Shown one piece after another: positions 1 to 6,861 of a stretch of DNA of 64,000 nucleotides. Position numbers and translations under genes: made by a program. Every line of letters begins with the position of its first letter. Positions within the stretch are counted from its first letter, which is position 1. The notes under the pieces were generated by a model. That model saw nothing but the letters and a program-made list of their open reading frames with translations, was not told the DNA's origin and did no database searches. Source of the DNA: CAYNJG01 sp965216885 (GTDB lineage: Bacteria > Planctomycetota > Planctomycetia > Pirellulales > Pirellulaceae); the NCBI GenBank assembly GCA_965216885.1, contig OZ244209.1:4774001-4838000 (forward strand), written 5' to 3'.

Positions 1-384
1 AAGTGCAATCACATCAACTGGCAGATCGGCCACCTCGTCGTGTCGGACCATTCGCTGTTCTCCCAGGGGTTGGGCGAAGGCATGCCGGACCTTCCCGAGG
101 GACTCGCCGAGAAATACTCCAGAGAAACGGTCGGCAACGACGACCCGACCGCCTTCGTAACGAAAGAAGAACTGCTCGCCGTCCACAAGACACAACGCGA
201 TGCCCTGATGGCCAAACTCGATACGCTCAGTGAAGCGGATCTCGACAAGCCAACCCCCGAGGCCATGCAGTCATTTGCTCCGACTGTAGGAGTGGTACTG
301 AGCATGATGGCCAGCCATTGGCTGATGCACGCCGGACAGTGGGTGATCATTCGTCGCGAATGTGGCAAAGACTTCGTCATGTAG
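1..384 (+). CDS. DinB-like protein, 3' part of gene
   Basis: The reading frame is open from the first base and ends at TAG 382-384, giving 127 visible residues; the true start lies outside the window. The segment HINWQIGHLVVSDH resembles the first metal-binding histidine region of DinB/YfiT-type four-helix proteins, and the later SHWLMHAGQW segment fits the second histidine helix (H-x3-H-x2-Q). In this superfamily three histidines usually bind a divalent metal and the proteins act as thiol-dependent transferases or damage-inducible proteins; the substrate here cannot be read. The gene ends 18 bases before the convergent proB gene. A GTG at position 40 is an internal valine codon in the conserved block, so it is not a likely start. 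Confidence 0.6.
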   Translation, partial: KCNHINWQIGHLVVSDHSLFSQGLGEGMPDLPEGLAEKYSRETVGNDDPTAFVTKEELLAVHKTQRDALMAKLDTLSEADLDKPTPEAMQSFAPTVGVVLSMMASHWLMHAGQWVIIRRECGKDFVM

Positions 385-402
385 ACGACGTCACACCCGG
401 CA

Positions 403-1545
403 TCACTTTTGAGTGATCGCCATGTTGTCACGATGCACGACCGCGGCGTACGGGCATTGCCCCAGCGCATCATGGATCTGCCCTGTCGGCAGTTGTTTGA
501 TCCTGCGCACCTGCTCCGACGTATAGTTCGACAACCCACGCCCAGCCTCGATCCCGTGCTGATCGCATAGCAGGACGACGTCGCCCTTTTCAAAATCACC
601 GCGAACGTCGGCAATACCGATCGGCAGCAGACTGCGTCCCTTCTCCGTGATGGCGACGCAGGCGCCGTCGTCCAACACCAGCGTTCCCTTCGGTTGCGCC
701 GAAAAACCAATCCACCGTTTTAGCGGACTGACGGTCTTTCCTTCCGCGATGAACGCAGTCCCAAGCACTTCGCCGGACAGCAGTCGCGGCAACACGTCTG
801 GTTCGCGTCCCGAAGCAATAATCATGTTCTCGCCGGCCTTGGTCGCCATCCGCGCCGCTTCGATCTTGCTACGCATTCCCCCTTTGGAAACCGAGTTGGC
901 TTTGTCACTGACAAGTGCCTCAATCGATCGGTCAATACGACGCACGGTGGGAATCACCGTGCTACCGGGAGCGTCAGGCGGGCCATCATAGAGTCCGTCC
1001 ACATCCGAAAGGATAATCAGAAGTGGGGCCCGAATCGCATTGGTAACCAATGCCGCCAGGCGATCGTTGTCGCCGAAGGTAACCATCAGTTCGTCGACGG
1101 ACACCGTATCGTTCTCATTTACGATCGGAACCGCATTGAGCTCCAGCAGCGCGAGCAGCGTGTTCCGCACGTTCAGGTAGCGTCCGCGGTCGCTGAGGTC
1201 CTCCGCCGTCAGCAGTACCTGCGCCGCGTGCGTGCCATGCTGTTGAAACGTCGAGTCGTAGGTCTCGATGAGATTGGTCTGCCCAACGGCCGCAACCGCC
1301 TGCAATCGAGCCAACCCGGTGGGACGTTGCGTCAGGCCCAATTGGCTCATGCCCGCCCCGACGGCTCCGCTGCTGATCAAAACGACCTGTCGCCCGGATG
1401 ACCGCAACTGGTGAATCTGCTCGGCGAGACTACGGATACGATCGGTGTCTAGCGTTCCGTCATCCTTAGTCAGGACGCGTGTGCCGACTTTAACGACCAA
1501 CAGGTTGGCCGATGTAGCGAGTTCCTGACGCACGAGATCTTGCAT
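403..1545 (-). CDS. proB: glutamate 5-kinase
   Basis: This 380-residue protein phosphorylates L-glutamate to glutamyl 5-phosphate, the first step of proline synthesis in the cytoplasm. The N-terminal amino-acid-kinase domain (about residues 10-265) shows the ATP and substrate motifs LLVVKVGTRVL, LISSGAVGAG, NENDTVS and GDNDRLAALV, and ends with the KGGM region. A C-terminal PUA domain (about 290-370, starting KGTLVLDDGA) matches the long ProB form, which is usually about 370 residues. The gene is divergent from purF across 251 bases. No proA is visible nearby, so it stands alone here. Start chosen at ATG 1545 because it sits at the normal distance before the first kinase strand; no clear Shine-Dalgarno precedes it. 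Confidence 0.95.
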   Translation of the reverse strand: MQDLVRQELATSANLLVVKVGTRVLTKDDGTLDTDRIRSLAEQIHQLRSSGRQVVLISSGAVGAGMSQLGLTQRPTGLARLQAVAAVGQTNLIETYDSTFQQHGTHAAQVLLTAEDLSDRGRYLNVRNTLLALLELNAVPIVNENDTVSVDELMVTFGDNDRLAALVTNAIRAPLLIILSDVDGLYDGPPDAPGSTVIPTVRRIDRSIEALVSDKANSVSKGGMRSKIEAARMATKAGENMIIASGREPDVLPRLLSGEVLGTAFIAEGKTVSPLKRWIGFSAQPKGTLVLDDGACVAITEKGRSLLPIGIADVRGDFEKGDVVLLCDQHGIEAGRGLSNYTSEQVRRIKQLPTGQIHDALGQCPYAAVVHRDNMAITQK

Positions 1546-1796
1546 GGTGACTTAAATCGCGACTTCCGACGCTGAAAACGGTGACAAATCGTTCTTAATG
1601 CGTGTCAATGTGCCCAATCGGCGAATTCGACAGGATCCACGCAGTAAAACGGTTGGTTGTTCGATCGAGTGGTCAATCTTAGAATGCAAACTGCGGGGAG
1701 CGAAGGGTCATGCCACAAAGAACTGACTGACTTTCTCTGCTCCTTCAGCCTTTCTGCCATCAATTCGCCGCATGTCGGCCATTCTCCTGGAACATC

Positions 1797-3398
1797 ATGA
1801 GCGACGAAGTTCACGACGAGTGCGGTGTAGCTGCTGTCTATCACCTGCCCAGCGACACGGATAGTCCACTTTGTCCTGCCGGTGCGGAGCAGGCCTCGCG
1901 CCTGTTGCCACGCATGCTGCTGGACATGCAAAATCGCGGTCAACTGTCCGCGGGTATCACCACGTATTCAACGGTTCGCAAGAACAAGCAGCTGATTGAT
2001 ACGCACAAGGACATTGGCACCGTTGCCGAAGTCTTTCGACTCTCGCATTCGGGCAAACGGGAAAGCCTGATGGCGGAGTACGCCGGTCGCGCCGGGATCG
2101 GGCACGTACGCTATGCAACCTGCGGCAAAGACGACCGCAGCTACGCTCACCCTTTCGAAAGGCACCACCTCCAGAAGAAAAAGTGGTTCAGTTTCGCTTT
2201 CAACGGGCAACTGGCGAACTACAAGCAACTTCATGATGAACTGCTGAGCAGTGATGACTATCACCTCACGCGTGAGACCGATACGGAAATCATCATGCAT
2301 GAGATCAGTCGCCTGCTTTCGGAGCGCGACGACAATCTCATCGATGTCATGCGTCACGTCCGTAAACGATTCGACGGAGCCTACAGCCTGGTGCTGATGA
2401 ATGCGTGTGGTGACCTCCTTGTTGCCCGGGATCCGATGGGGATCAAACCGGTCTCCTATGCCAAAGAGGGCCCGCTGTTCGCCGCCGCCAGCGAGTCAGT
2501 CGCGCTGGACAATCTGGGCTTCAAGCGAGAGAGCATCAAGTCACTGGCACCGGGCGAAGCGATCCTGATCAGCGACGGCCAGTTCTCGATCGAACGTTTC
2601 TCGGAAAGCTCCCAGCAGGCGCACTGCTTCTTCGAATGGGTCTACTTCGCCAACGTCGCCAGCCGACTGGACGGGCGCGGCGTCTACGTGGCGAGAACCG
2701 CACTGGGAGAAGCGCTGGCGGACCAGGAAAAGCAGGAGGAGTTCTTCGAAATCGACAGCGAAACGATCGTCGTTCCCGTGCCCGACACCAGCAAGGCGGC
2801 CGCCGACTCGATGGCCTTTCAGTTGGGCGTCCCCAGCCGCGAAGGGCTCATCCGAAATCGTTACTCGGGCCGGACGTTCATCGAAGGAAGCCAGACCAGA
2901 CGCCAGGCAGTGGAGGCCAAGTACACGCCGCTCCGCGAAGTCCTTGAAGGCAAACGAGTCATCCTTGTGGAGGACTCGATTGTTCGCTCGACAACGATGG
3001 CCGTTTTGCTCGATCGAATCCGGGAAGTCGGAGGCGCAAAAGAAATTCACGTTCGCGTTGCCTGCCCACCGATCCTGGCGCCGTGCTTTTATGGCATCGA
3101 CATGTCGACCGTTGACGAATTGTTCGCGCCGAAATTCATGCCCGACCATAAGCTCACGCCGGAAGTCCAGGATGCCATGGCCAAGCGGCTTGGCGCGGAT
3201 TCGCTGAGATATCTTCCCGTCGAAGCAATTAGCCGTTGCATCGGAAAGCCAGCCAGTCAGTTATGTCAGGCTTGCATCACGGGAGAATATCCTACGCCAT
3301 TCGGCCAGGGACTTTATCAGATCGCGCTCGAAAAGTCGGGAAATTCCGACGGCGGCCGAACCTACGAAGACAAAACGGAAACGCCCGTTGCGACCTAA
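1797..3398 (+). CDS. purF: amidophosphoribosyltransferase (PurF-type)
   Basis: This 533-residue cytoplasmic enzyme is predicted to convert PRPP and glutamine to phosphoribosylamine, the committed step of purine synthesis. After a short propeptide, Cys9 in CGVAAVYH is the expected N-terminal nucleophile of class II glutamine amidotransferases. GIGHVRYATCGK and FNGQLANYK are the glutamine-site loops. The C-terminal phosphoribosyltransferase domain has the PRPP signature VILVEDSIVRSTTM (about residues 389-402). The tail carries ICGKP-like and LCQACITGEYPTP cysteine segments typical of PurF. Length is slightly above the usual 470-510. The family also has PurF-like paralogues in planctomycetes, so the pathway role is inferred from motifs. 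Confidence 0.88.
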   Translation: MSDEVHDECGVAAVYHLPSDTDSPLCPAGAEQASRLLPRMLLDMQNRGQLSAGITTYSTVRKNKQLIDTHKDIGTVAEVFRLSHSGKRESLMAEYAGRAGIGHVRYATCGKDDRSYAHPFERHHLQKKKWFSFAFNGQLANYKQLHDELLSSDDYHLTRETDTEIIMHEISRLLSERDDNLIDVMRHVRKRFDGAYSLVLMNACGDLLVARDPMGIKPVSYAKEGPLFAAASESVALDNLGFKRESIKSLAPGEAILISDGQFSIERFSESSQQAHCFFEWVYFANVASRLDGRGVYVARTALGEALADQEKQEEFFEIDSETIVVPVPDTSKAAADSMAFQLGVPSREGLIRNRYSGRTFIEGSQTRRQAVEAKYTPLREVLEGKRVILVEDSIVRSTTMAVLLDRIREVGGAKEIHVRVACPPILAPCFYGIDMSTVDELFAPKFMPDHKLTPEVQDAMAKRLGADSLRYLPVEAISRCIGKPASQLCQACITGEYPTPFGQGLYQIALEKSGNSDGGRTYEDKTETPVAT

Positions 3399-3476
3399 AT
3401 GAGTCTCACGACTCGCTGACAAAGTGTCATGCGTATTGCATTGAATCGCGACTCAATAGTCGCGACAATGATTCGT

Positions 3477-3920
3477 ATGTCGCAGCGCCCAAATCCAAGC
3501 AATGGCCCGTCACCACCACGTCCAACCGAGGACGTGGTTTGGGGACAGGTCGATTTGGACAACTACGAAGACATGTCCCTCGTGCCGCTCGATCCAGACT
3601 CGGAACGGCGGCGGATTCCCACGCGTGAATCCTTGTTGCCGGTCGGAGTCGTCTACGAAGAGGACGAAGTCACCGAACCGGAGCTTCAGTTTTCAATCCG
3701 CCAACTCATGCTCATGCAGGCGGGTGTCGCATTGGTGCTAGCGCTGGTTCGACTGTTGGCACCGCGATTGTTTGCCGGCACGCTGGGCATTACCGCAATG
3801 GTTTTCGCCTACATCATTGCCGTGCATGACCCCGATGACGTTCGCGTCCGACGTGCCTGGTGGATTATCTTTTCGTTTTACATCGTTGCGTGTATCGCGA
3901 CTTTCGTTGTCGCCAGGTAG
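3477..3920 (+). CDS. small two- or three-helix membrane protein, unknown
   Basis: I do not recognise a named family. The first half (MSQRPNPSNG onward) is polar, acidic and proline-rich, and is probably cytoplasmic. From FSIRQLMLMQAGVALVLALVRLLAP onward (the first 20 residues are a typical planctomycete membrane-entry motif) there are two to three hydrophobic helices ending at the C-terminus. Start codons in frame also exist at 3429 and 3468; the one at 3477 is chosen because the residues before it look non-coding in composition. The gene lies between purF and the SGNH hydrolase on the same strand with short gaps, so cotranscription is possible but nothing links the functions. Confidence 0.5.
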   Translation: MSQRPNPSNGPSPPRPTEDVVWGQVDLDNYEDMSLVPLDPDSERRRIPTRESLLPVGVVYEEDEVTEPELQFSIRQLMLMQAGVALVLALVRLLAPRLFAGTLGITAMVFAYIIAVHDPDDVRVRRAWWIIFSFYIVACIATFVVAR

Positions 3921-3938
3921 CACGTTTACGAGTATCCC

Positions 3939-5522
3939 ATGCACAATCGATCGAAACGAAACGGCCGAAAATCGCTCCAGGACCTTCCTTTATGGTTGTT
4001 GCTGACATCGGTCGTTGTGTGCATCGGTTCAATGACGTCACCGCTGCGAGCGGAGGATATCAGCCCCAGCCATCCGCTGGTTCAATACACAGGCCGGTGG
4101 GATCACAGCGTCGCGAACGCTCCGTGGTGCGCATGGCAGGGCTCGTCAATCCGCCTGACTTTCGAGGGCACAAAGCTTCACGTCCTCCTCGATGGTGCTC
4201 AGCGTGCCGATTACGTGCGAGTTATCGTGGATGGTGTCGCAGAGGAAACAAAGCGAAAAGTGGCAGCCAACGAAACGACCGTACTATTGATAGAGGACCT
4301 TCCTGCGGGAAGGCACACGTTCGAGCTGGTGAAGGAAACGTATGCCGGCAAAGGCCACATGACGCTGAAGGGAATCCAGCTTCCTGATGGCCGAATTGTA
4401 AAGTCGGAATCCTCCGAACCGAAACTACGTCTCGCGTTCTATGGCGACTCGAACCTCGCGGGCACGTCACTGGAAAGCGAAAAGAACCAGGGCGACGCCC
4501 CCAGAAACGGCTGCCACTACACCTTCGCGGGAATCACGGCCCGCGCCCTGGATGCGGAATACCAAAACATCTCTGTTGGAGGCGCTGGGATTGCCGACCG
4601 CCAAAACTCGGTAGTGTCCTTCTATAACCGCATGGATTTTTACCGGGAGACGCCCAAGGTCGATTTTTCAAAATTCCCGATTGACATTTGCGTGTTGAAC
4701 ATCGGGGCAAACGATATTGGGCGAAAGTCAGAAGAGCAAATTCGACGCGATTATCAGGCACTCCTGAAAGCGCTCCGGAACGCACACCCGGCGGCACACC
4801 TTGTCGTGATGAACGGCTACGGTTGGGCGCGAAACGAGCCGGCCAACTACACGCATAGCGTTGTTGAAAACTATTCCAGAATAACGGGCGACAAACGCAT
4901 CAGCTGCCTGGTATTCCCATGGCTATTTAACGAATGGCACGGCTGCGAATACGACCACGCAGGTATGGCAAAGTGTCTACTCATTCACCTCGAAAAGCTC
5001 GACCCGCGGTGGAAGGCTCAAAAACAACTGGACGTCATGGATGGTTTCGGGCGAAATGGCGACGTGGCCAACGGTAGTTTCGAAGCCGTCGCTCCATTCG
5101 GCGGATTCGGCTGGCGATACTTTCGGGACGGAGCCAAACGCATCCGAGATCCCGATGAAAGTCCGGATGGAGACTGGTTTCTTCGGCTTCCACCGGGGAA
5201 ACAGGCTCATCAACCCTCGCCTGCAATACCGTCGATGAACTACGCATACCGCATGCAACTGCGTGGTGACGAGCCGGGCAGTAGTGTATCCGTACGTTTC
5301 GAATTCAGGGATCAGAAGTGGCGGAACGAGATACCGGGTAGCTCGAAAGAGATCGATCTGCGCGTAACGGAAGACTGGAAAGATTACCGGTTTGACGTGA
5401 CCGCCCCTTCGGCCGCGGTGCCGTCAGATCGAAGCCGAGATCCATGGCAGGTTATCGTCCGATTGATCTCACAATCAGGAACGATCGATGTCGATCAAAT
5501 TCGACGCACGCAGCAACCGTAG
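3939..5522 (+). CDS. secreted SGNH/GDSL hydrolase, carbohydrate-esterase-2-like
   Basis: This 527-residue protein begins with a basic segment and a hydrophobic signal (LPLWLLLTSVVVCIGSM, cleavage near LRAED). A jelly-roll N-domain follows (about 45-165: GRWDHS, IRLTFEGTKLHV), as in carbohydrate esterase family 2. The SGNH core shows block I YGDSNLAGTS (Ser nucleophile), the block II glycine in GGAGIAD, block III NIGANDIG and a C-terminal DHAGMAKCLLIH that supplies Asp/His. A further beta-rich domain of about 150 residues (from NGSFEAV) looks like a carbohydrate-binding module. The likely role is deacetylation of a polysaccharide outside the cytoplasm; substrate is not readable. The family assignment rests on motif order. 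Confidence 0.75.
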   Translation: MHNRSKRNGRKSLQDLPLWLLLTSVVVCIGSMTSPLRAEDISPSHPLVQYTGRWDHSVANAPWCAWQGSSIRLTFEGTKLHVLLDGAQRADYVRVIVDGVAEETKRKVAANETTVLLIEDLPAGRHTFELVKETYAGKGHMTLKGIQLPDGRIVKSESSEPKLRLAFYGDSNLAGTSLESEKNQGDAPRNGCHYTFAGITARALDAEYQNISVGGAGIADRQNSVVSFYNRMDFYRETPKVDFSKFPIDICVLNIGANDIGRKSEEQIRRDYQALLKALRNAHPAAHLVVMNGYGWARNEPANYTHSVVENYSRITGDKRISCLVFPWLFNEWHGCEYDHAGMAKCLLIHLEKLDPRWKAQKQLDVMDGFGRNGDVANGSFEAVAPFGGFGWRYFRDGAKRIRDPDESPDGDWFLRLPPGKQAHQPSPAIPSMNYAYRMQLRGDEPGSSVSVRFEFRDQKWRNEIPGSSKEIDLRVTEDWKDYRFDVTAPSAAVPSDRSRDPWQVIVRLISQSGTIDVDQIRRTQQP

Positions 5523-5545
5523 GATTTTCACTTAACGAACTCATA

Positions 5546-5560
5546 CTATTCCTGGAATAG
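5546..5560. promoter_or_regulatory. 15-bp palindrome upstream of the array promoter
   Basis: CTATTCCTGGAATAG is a perfect 7-1-7 palindrome that ends 10 bases before the -35 hexamer of the promoter at 5571. Its position fits an operator for the small-ORF array. The core TTCCTGGAA also occurs in each array unit, so it could instead be a repeat remnant. Confidence 0.35.
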
Positions 5561-5570
5561 ATTTTTCCGC

Positions 5571-5599
5571 TTGCTGAACCGCACAACTTTCTAGATAAT
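5571..5599 (+). promoter_or_regulatory. sigma-70-type promoter of the small-ORF array
   Basis: TTGCTG (5571-5576) and GATAAT (5594-5599) are separated by exactly 17 bases, a good match to the bacterial housekeeping promoter. Transcription would begin near 5606, about 110 bases before the first small ORF at 5716. No other strong -10/-35 pair was seen in this intergenic region. Confidence 0.5.
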
Positions 5600-5715
5600 T
5601 TCGTACGGCTGAGCGACCCACTCAATGGTGGCAAACGCAGTCACGAACTAGTCGACAACATTCGCCTCCCTCTTTCGCGTCGTTGCCATTTCCTGGTAAG
5701 TAAGGTGACAGTCAA

Positions 5716-5835
5716 ATGACTGAAAGAGAATCAAGATACCTCAGTACGGTCTCGAGCTTTTGGGGGCTCGCGCGAGTCTCTTCGCTGCTCGCCTGCGTTT
5801 GTCTTCACGACACCGTCTCCGGTTCCTGGAAATAA
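5716..5835 (+). CDS. small ORF 0 of the array, diverged, 39 residues
   Basis: It shares RYLST near the N-terminus and CLHDTVSGSWK at the C-terminus with the repeated units, but the middle is different and more hydrophobic (FWGLARVSSLLACV). It is the first ORF behind the promoter. Its C-terminus resembles unit 6 (CLHDTLCGSWK) more than the inner units. Whether it is translated is unknown. Confidence 0.4.
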   Translation: MTERESRYLSTVSSFWGLARVSSLLACVCLHDTVSGSWK

Positions 5836-5847
5836 GGCGGTCATCAA

Positions 5848-5964
5848 ATGAACAAGAATCAACACCGATACCTTCGTACGGATCAAAGGTTCTGCGTTCT
5901 CAAATCAGCTGCCATGCGCAGCTTGGCCTGTCTTCACTGCACCGTCTGCGGTTCCTGGAAATAA
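5848..5964 (+). CDS. small ORF 1 of the array, 38 residues
   Basis: MNKNQHRYLRTDQRFC starts the peptide and CLHCTVCGSWK ends it. The C-terminal C-x-H-C-x2-C spacing could bind a metal. It has six arginine/lysine residues before residue 25, so the peptide is basic. Start ATG follows an AAGGCGG that overlaps the stop of ORF 0. Confidence 0.45.
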   Translation: MNKNQHRYLRTDQRFCVLKSAAMRSLACLHCTVCGSWK

Positions 5965-5976
5965 GGCAGTCATCAA

Positions 5977-6093
5977 ATGAACAAGATTCAATGTCGATAC
6001 CTTCGTACGGATCAAAGGTTCTGCGTTCTCAAATCAGCTGCCATGCGCAGCTTGGCCTGTCTTCACTGCACCGTCTGCGGTTCCTGGAAATAA
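5977..6093 (+). CDS. small ORF 2 of the array, 38 residues
   Basis: Differs from ORF 1 only at residues 4 (N to I) and 6 (H to C). The rest, including the CLHCTVCGSWK tail, is identical, which points to recent duplication. Confidence 0.45.
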   Translation: MNKIQCRYLRTDQRFCVLKSAAMRSLACLHCTVCGSWK

Positions 6094-6105
6094 GGCAGTC
6101 ATCAA

Positions 6106-6222
6106 ATGAACAAGATTCAATGTCGATACCTTCGTACGGATCAAAGATTCTGCGTTCTCAGATCAGCTGCACTGCGCAGCTCGGCCTGTCTTCACCGCAC
6201 CGTCTGCGGTTCCTGGAAATAA
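6106..6222 (+). CDS. small ORF 3 of the array, 38 residues
   Basis: Like ORF 2 but with changes K19R, M23L, L26S and C31R. The last change removes one of the tail cysteines (CLHRTVCGSWK), so a metal site is not strictly conserved. Confidence 0.42.
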   Translation: MNKIQCRYLRTDQRFCVLRSAALRSSACLHRTVCGSWK

Positions 6223-6234
6223 GGCGGTCATCAA

Positions 6235-6351
6235 ATGAACAAGAATAAACACCGATACCTTCGTACGGATCAAGGATTCTGCGTTCTCACTTCAGCTGCC
6301 ATGCGCAGCTTGGCCTGTCTTCACTGCACCATCTGCGGTTCCTGGAAATAA
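6235..6351 (+). CDS. small ORF 4 of the array, 38 residues
   Basis: MNKNKHRYLRTDQGF start and CLHCTICGSWK end. It differs from ORF 1 at residues 5, 14, 19 and 33. The same base change that gives lysine 5 creates a stop in the competing frame that runs through units 0-4. Confidence 0.42.
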   Translation: MNKNKHRYLRTDQGFCVLTSAAMRSLACLHCTICGSWK

Positions 6352-6363
6352 GGCAGTCATCAA

Positions 6364-6480
6364 ATGAACAAGAATCAACACCGATACCTTCGTACGGATC
6401 AAAGATTCTGCGTTCTCAAATCAGCTGCCATGCGCAGCCCCGTCTGTCTTCACTGCACCGTCTGCGGTTCCTGGAAATAA
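6364..6480 (+). CDS. small ORF 5 of the array, 38 residues
   Basis: Identical to ORF 1 except for residues 26-27 (LA to PV). The tail reads CLHCTVCGSWK. Confidence 0.42.
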   Translation: MNKNQHRYLRTDQRFCVLKSAAMRSPVCLHCTVCGSWK

Positions 6481-6492
6481 GGCGGTCATCAA

Positions 6493-6609
6493 ATGAACAA
6501 GAATCAACACCGATACCTTCGTACGGATCAAAGATTCTGCGTTCTCAAATCAGCTGCCATACGCAGCCCCGTCTGTCTTCACGACACCCTCTGCGGTTCC
6601 TGGAAATAA
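6493..6609 (+). CDS. small ORF 6 of the array, 38 residues
   Basis: Shares PV at 26-27 with ORF 5, has M23I, and its tail is CLHDTLCGSWK, again losing one cysteine. It is the last complete unit. Confidence 0.42.
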   Translation: MNKNQHRYLRTDQRFCVLKSAAIRSPVCLHDTLCGSWK

Positions 6610-6621
6610 GGCAGTCGTCAA

Positions 6622-6861
6622 ATGAACGAGATTCAATATAGATACCTTCGTACGGATCAAGAGTTCAGATTTCTACGAGCCGCCGATCGCTCGTGGCTTT
6701 TAGCCTTTCCATTTTTGTGCTCTAAGGGGGAGCGGGGATTCGATGCGACAATACCTACACGGAATCTCGCGTTTGGGCTACGTCGTCGTAAGCTTGCTGC
6801 TACTTGCGGCCTTTCCCGGCGTGTCATCGGCGCGGAGCGTGGAAGAAGAACCGCCTTTTGA
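6622..6861 (+). pseudogene. decayed last unit of the array
   Basis: MNEIQYRYLRTDQEF keeps the family N-terminus, then the sequence departs from the repeat after residue 15 and runs for 79 residues into the following kinase gene, overlapping it by 119 bases. The part beyond residue 15 has no repeat similarity, so this is best read as a truncated terminal unit. Confidence 0.4.

Larger units (their letters stand above)
5690..6672 (+). repeat. 129-bp tandem repeat array with one ORF per unit
   Basis: Units begin with GGTTCCTGG at 5821, 5950, 6079, 6208, 6337, 6466 and 6595, so the period is exactly 129 bases (43 codons) throughout. A diverged unit precedes them (TTCCTGG at 5690) and a decayed one closes the array. 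Inside each full unit an ATG-to-TAA ORF of 38 codons is preserved, the TAA overlaps an AAGG that can serve as ribosome site, and 12 bases separate it from the next ATG. An AGCTGC-CATGC-GCAGCT hairpin recurs in most units. Differences between units are scattered substitutions, without indels. Confidence 0.9.

Noticed and set aside
1605..1943. Minus-strand open frame of 112 codons
   Set aside because: Overlaps the start of purF antisense and lacks any recognisable motif.
5760..6248. Open frame of 162 codons through the tandem array, reading as a 43-residue repeat protein
   Set aside because: It stops in the fourth full unit, has no ribosome site, and exists only because 129 is a multiple of three. 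The 38-codon frame is intact in all six full units.
5690..6672. Array considered as CRISPR
   Set aside because: Units are near-identical over their whole length, with no unique spacers.
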